Below, piece by piece: positions 13,045 through 15,394 of a DNA stretch of 15,394 bases; position 1 is the first letter of the stretch, and every line of letters starts with the position of its first letter. Source of the stretch: Puniceicoccales bacterium. Lineage in GTDB: Bacteria; Verrucomicrobiota; Verrucomicrobiia; Opitutales; LL51. Position numbers and translations under genes: made by a program. The notes under the pieces were generated by a model. The model saw only the letters and a list, made by a program, of their open reading frames with translations. It made no database searches and had not been told where the DNA came from. The stretch lies in contig JAISMD010000040.1 of NCBI GenBank assembly GCA_031276935.1, positions 1-15,394 of the forward strand, read 5' to 3'.

Positions 13045-15138
13045 ATGGCGATCGCTTTTCAACGGGAACTCAATGAAGAACAATATGCGGCAGTAATTTC
13101 CCAGCACCCGACCAATCTCATTTTAGCCGGTGCGGGGACGGGAAAAACTCGGACATTGACCTATCGCGTCGCCTGGTTACTGGAAAATGGAATATCGCCG
13201 GACAATATCCTTCTCCTGACCTTCACCAATAAAGCGGCCAAGGAAATGTTACAGCGGGTGGAAGTTTTGACGGGGGTTTCGAGTCAATCTTTCTACGGAG
13301 GGACCTTTCACCACATCTGCCAACGTCTATTGCGGCGCCACATAGAAAATCCGAATTTTGCTATCCTCGACGAAAACGATGCCCTTGCCCTATTGGGTAA
13401 CGCAATCAATGGCCTCGCACCCGATTTCGCAAAAAACAAAAATTACCCGACGGTACACATTCTCTATGAAATTATGAGTTTTGCACGGAATACGATGCGC
13501 TCATTGGGAAACGTAGTGGAGGAAAAGTATCCCTATTGGGCGGAACACGTTGGGATGTTTAAGGGATTTACGGGACGCTACGAGGCGCTAAAAGCGGAAC
13601 AAAATGTGATGGATTACGATGATCTACTTTGTCGCTTCGTCCGATTATTACAGGATAGAACGGAAATTGCTCAGCACTATAACCAACAATTTCGCCATAT
13701 CTTGGTGGACGAATACCAGGACACGAACCCCATTCAAGTAAAAATGGTCGATCTGATGGCCAGGGATGGACAAATCTTTGCCGTTGGTGACGATGCGCAG
13801 TGTATTTACACCTGGCGCGGAGCCAATATTCGCAGTATCCTCGAGTTCCCCAAAAAATATCCGCAGACACAGGTAACGAAAATTCAGGTCAATTACCGGA
13901 GTACGCCGGAAATCCTAGATTTCGCCAACGGCATTCCCGTTGCAGAGAAGTTTGAATACAGGAAAGTGCTCCGTTCAACGAAAAATTCACATCGGAAACC
14001 ATTTTTCGTTTCCCTAACGGACGCTCGCCATCAAGCAAATTTTATCGTCAAAAGGATTACCGGTTTAATGGGGGAAGGCTACGGACTTTCGGAAATCGCG
14101 ATTCTCTATCGGGCACACTATCAATCCATGGAATTGCAGATGGAATTGACCCGCAACCACATTCCCTATACGATTACCAGCGGGATACGGTTTTTCGAAC
14201 AGGCACATATTAAGGATATTTTGGCATTCCTACGTTTCGTAATTAATCCCCGCGATAGTCGAGCATTTGTCCGTATCGTTTGTCGCTTCCCGAAGATCGG
14301 AGAAAGGACGGCGGAACGCATTTTACTCAGTCTACAGCAACTCGCTGAAAAAAATGGTGAAGACCTTTTTTCCCTCCTCGAGGCAGAGGAAATTATCCCT
14401 AAAATCCCCACTGTCGCCCTAGAATATTGGTGGCCATTAGCCCGCTTACTACGCCATTTGCATAGAAGTTCTTTTTCCTTTTTCCACGGGACAAGGGAGG
14501 TATTTTACGGGGAAGATCTTTTTACCTATGCGCGGCACATTACCGAAGAACAATCGGAGGAAAAAATATCCTTCGAACACATCGGTGAGATGATTTTTTT
14601 CATTCTCGACGGGGAATATGGCGATTATTTGAAACGGACATTTTCCAATTGGCAAGCACGTTGGGATGATGTGGAAGGCTTCGGGAATTTTTGTAGTAAA
14701 TTTGAGGATCTATCCGATCTCATTCAACGGGTAACGCTCCTACAATCGGAGTCGAATGGGGAGGAAAACCATGTGGAAAGCGTACGTTTAAGTACGGTAC
14801 ATCAGGCAAAGGGACTCGAGTTCGGGGCTGTATTCATTCTGGCTCTAAACGAGAACAGTTTTCCTTTGAAGCGGGCCATCGAGGAGGGGGATGTGAATGA
14901 GGAGCGGCGTTTATTTTATGTAGCGGTTACGCGGGCCAAGAAAGAGTTATATTTGTGCGTCGCAAGTCAGGCGGTATACGACGGCAAAAATGGGAACATA
15001 CCGATTCCTTTACAATGCAGTCGATTTATTCGGGAAGTTGGGAAAGAGTGTTTCGAGGTACTCAATTTTTCGGAAAGGAACAAGCAGTCTGCATTGCTCG
15101 GACGGCGTTGGTCGGGGCGACCGGACTCGAACCGATGA
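13045..15138 (+). CDS. UvrD/PcrA/Rep-family superfamily 1 DNA helicase
   Basis: These ATP-dependent 3'-5' helicases act in nucleotide-excision repair, mismatch repair and replication restart. Motifs in order: Q motif LNEEQYAAV (9-17), Walker A AGAGTGKT (28-35), Ia LLLTFTNKAAKEM (57-69), GTFHHICQRLLRRH (86-99), Walker B VDEYQDT (221-227), III VGDDAQCIYTWRGA (247-260), IV NYRST (283-287), V STVHQAKGLEF (583-593), VI EERRLFYVAVTRAK (619-632). Length is 697, slightly under PcrA/UvrD (about 720). I cannot tell UvrD from PcrA or Rep, so no symbol is given. The last ten codons (15109-15138) lie inside the antisense of the tRNA-Pro gene, which supplies the stop codon; the ending GRPDSNR is a tRNA-derived peptide. 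The start follows ribF by three bases with no Shine-Dalgarno. Confidence 0.94.
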   Translation: MAIAFQRELNEEQYAAVISQHPTNLILAGAGTGKTRTLTYRVAWLLENGISPDNILLLTFTNKAAKEMLQRVEVLTGVSSQSFYGGTFHHICQRLLRRHIENPNFAILDENDALALLGNAINGLAPDFAKNKNYPTVHILYEIMSFARNTMRSLGNVVEEKYPYWAEHVGMFKGFTGRYEALKAEQNVMDYDDLLCRFVRLLQDRTEIAQHYNQQFRHILVDEYQDTNPIQVKMVDLMARDGQIFAVGDDAQCIYTWRGANIRSILEFPKKYPQTQVTKIQVNYRSTPEILDFANGIPVAEKFEYRKVLRSTKNSHRKPFFVSLTDARHQANFIVKRITGLMGEGYGLSEIAILYRAHYQSMELQMELTRNHIPYTITSGIRFFEQAHIKDILAFLRFVINPRDSRAFVRIVCRFPKIGERTAERILLSLQQLAEKNGEDLFSLLEAEEIIPKIPTVALEYWWPLARLLRHLHRSSFSFFHGTREVFYGEDLFTYARHITEEQSEEKISFEHIGEMIFFILDGEYGDYLKRTFSNWQARWDDVEGFGNFCSKFEDLSDLIQRVTLLQSESNGEENHVESVRLSTVHQAKGLEFGAVFILALNENSFPLKRAIEEGDVNEERRLFYVAVTRAKKELYLCVASQAVYDGKNGNIPIPLQCSRFIREVGKECFEVLNFSERNKQSALLGRRWSGRPDSNR

Positions 15139-15185
15139 CTTCATGCACCCAAAACATGCGCTCTACCAAGCTGAGCTACGCCCCG
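15109..15185 (-). tRNA. tRNA-Pro (anticodon TGG)
   Basis: On the minus strand the acceptor CGGGGCG pairs with CGCCCCG (C1-G72, as usual in tRNA-Pro). The D-arm is GCTC/GAGC with loop AGCTTGGTA, the anticodon arm is CATGT-TTTGGGT-GCATG with anticodon TGG, and the T-arm is ATCGG-TTCGAGT-CCGGT. The discriminator is A and the 3' CCA is encoded. Length is 77 bases. It is convergent with the helicase gene and overlaps its 3' end by 30 bases. No convincing promoter hexamers are visible upstream (15186-15260). Confidence 0.96.
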
Positions 15186-15311
15186 TCGATGCGCCGATAG
15201 CTGGGAAAATTTCATTCCATGGCAATACTAAAATGATTCTATGGATCGGACGCAAAGGGAAAGATCGGAAAGAATCCCTATGGATAGAATGGGGAGACAC
15301 AAAATATTTTC

Positions 15312-15394
15312 TCAACTTCCGCCGGTACCAAAACCGAGAAGTAATATGACTACAGAGCCGCCGCCTGTGTAATCCTCCTCGGCACCATCGGCAC
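15312..15394 (-). CDS. Possible C-terminal fragment of an unidentified protein
   Basis: A minus-strand frame enters from the right edge and runs 26 codons to a TGA at 15312-15314. It reads ADGAEEDYTGGGSVV then ILLLGFGTGGS, a Gly-rich stretch with a short hydrophobic run. It would lie upstream of, and co-directional with, tRNA-Pro. An open frame of this length is not significant by itself and I recognise no family. The stretch 15186-15311 holds nothing else I can support. Confidence 0.2.
   Translation of the reverse strand, partial: ADGAEEDYTGGGSVVILLLGFGTGGS

Noticed and set aside
14990..15349. 119-codon plus-strand frame spanning the helicase 3' end and tRNA-Pro
   Set aside because: It overlaps the helicase in another frame and crosses a certain tRNA gene, and it reads through the tRNA as GDRTRTDDF-type peptide, a known spurious product.

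Overview
The window is ordinary bacterial chromosome dominated by housekeeping genes. I see no mobile element, CRISPR array, defence island or biosynthetic cluster. The taxon suggested is a PVC-group bacterium, most likely Verrucomicrobiota (Opitutae-like). This rests on the order tRNA-Thr / tuf / tRNA-Trp / secE and on an EF-Tu whose switch I reads KTVTI instead of RGITI, which I recall, without being able to check, from verrucomicrobial EF-Tu. Treat the assignment as inference. All three tRNAs encode their 3' CCA.

Layout. Positions 1-1722 are read on the minus strand as tRNA-Thr(GGU), tuf, tRNA-Trp(CCA) and the start of secE, which runs off the left edge. This is the usual head of the secE-nusG-rplK ribosomal/RNA polymerase region. 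A 303-base divergent intergenic region (1723-2025) holds a candidate promoter for the tRNA-Thr/tuf unit and a 20-bp direct repeat. From 2026 everything up to 15138 is on the plus strand: a GalE-like sugar-nucleotide epimerase with its catalytic Tyr replaced by His; an MgtE-type Mg2+ channel; rplM-rpsI (L13, S9); fabD-ispH (fatty-acid and isoprenoid precursors, overlapping by 29 bases); rpsB-tsf (S2, EF-Ts); a TalB-type transaldolase translationally coupled to an NrnA-like DHH phosphoesterase; truB-ribF; and a UvrD/PcrA-family helicase. The helicase reading frame ends inside a convergent tRNA-Pro(UGG) gene on the minus strand. Nothing firm is identifiable from 15186 to 15394.

How the genes work together. 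Most serve translation: EF-Tu, EF-Ts, L13, S9, S2, three tRNAs and the pseudouridine-55 synthase. EF-Tu and its exchange factor EF-Ts are both present. The rest supply cofactors (RibF makes FMN/FAD), membranes (FabD, IspH), pentose-phosphate carbon (transaldolase), nanoRNA/pAp clearance (NrnA), Mg2+ uptake, protein export (SecE) and DNA repair (helicase).

The points most worth a second look are active-site departures in otherwise intact proteins: Tyr-to-His in the epimerase, Asp-to-Glu plus GGN-to-SDN in the MgtE pore, and the variant EF-Tu switch I. Next come the helicase stop codon inside tRNA-Pro, an inverted repeat next to the mgtE promoter, and a hairpin in the rpsB leader. I found no convincing previously undescribed system.
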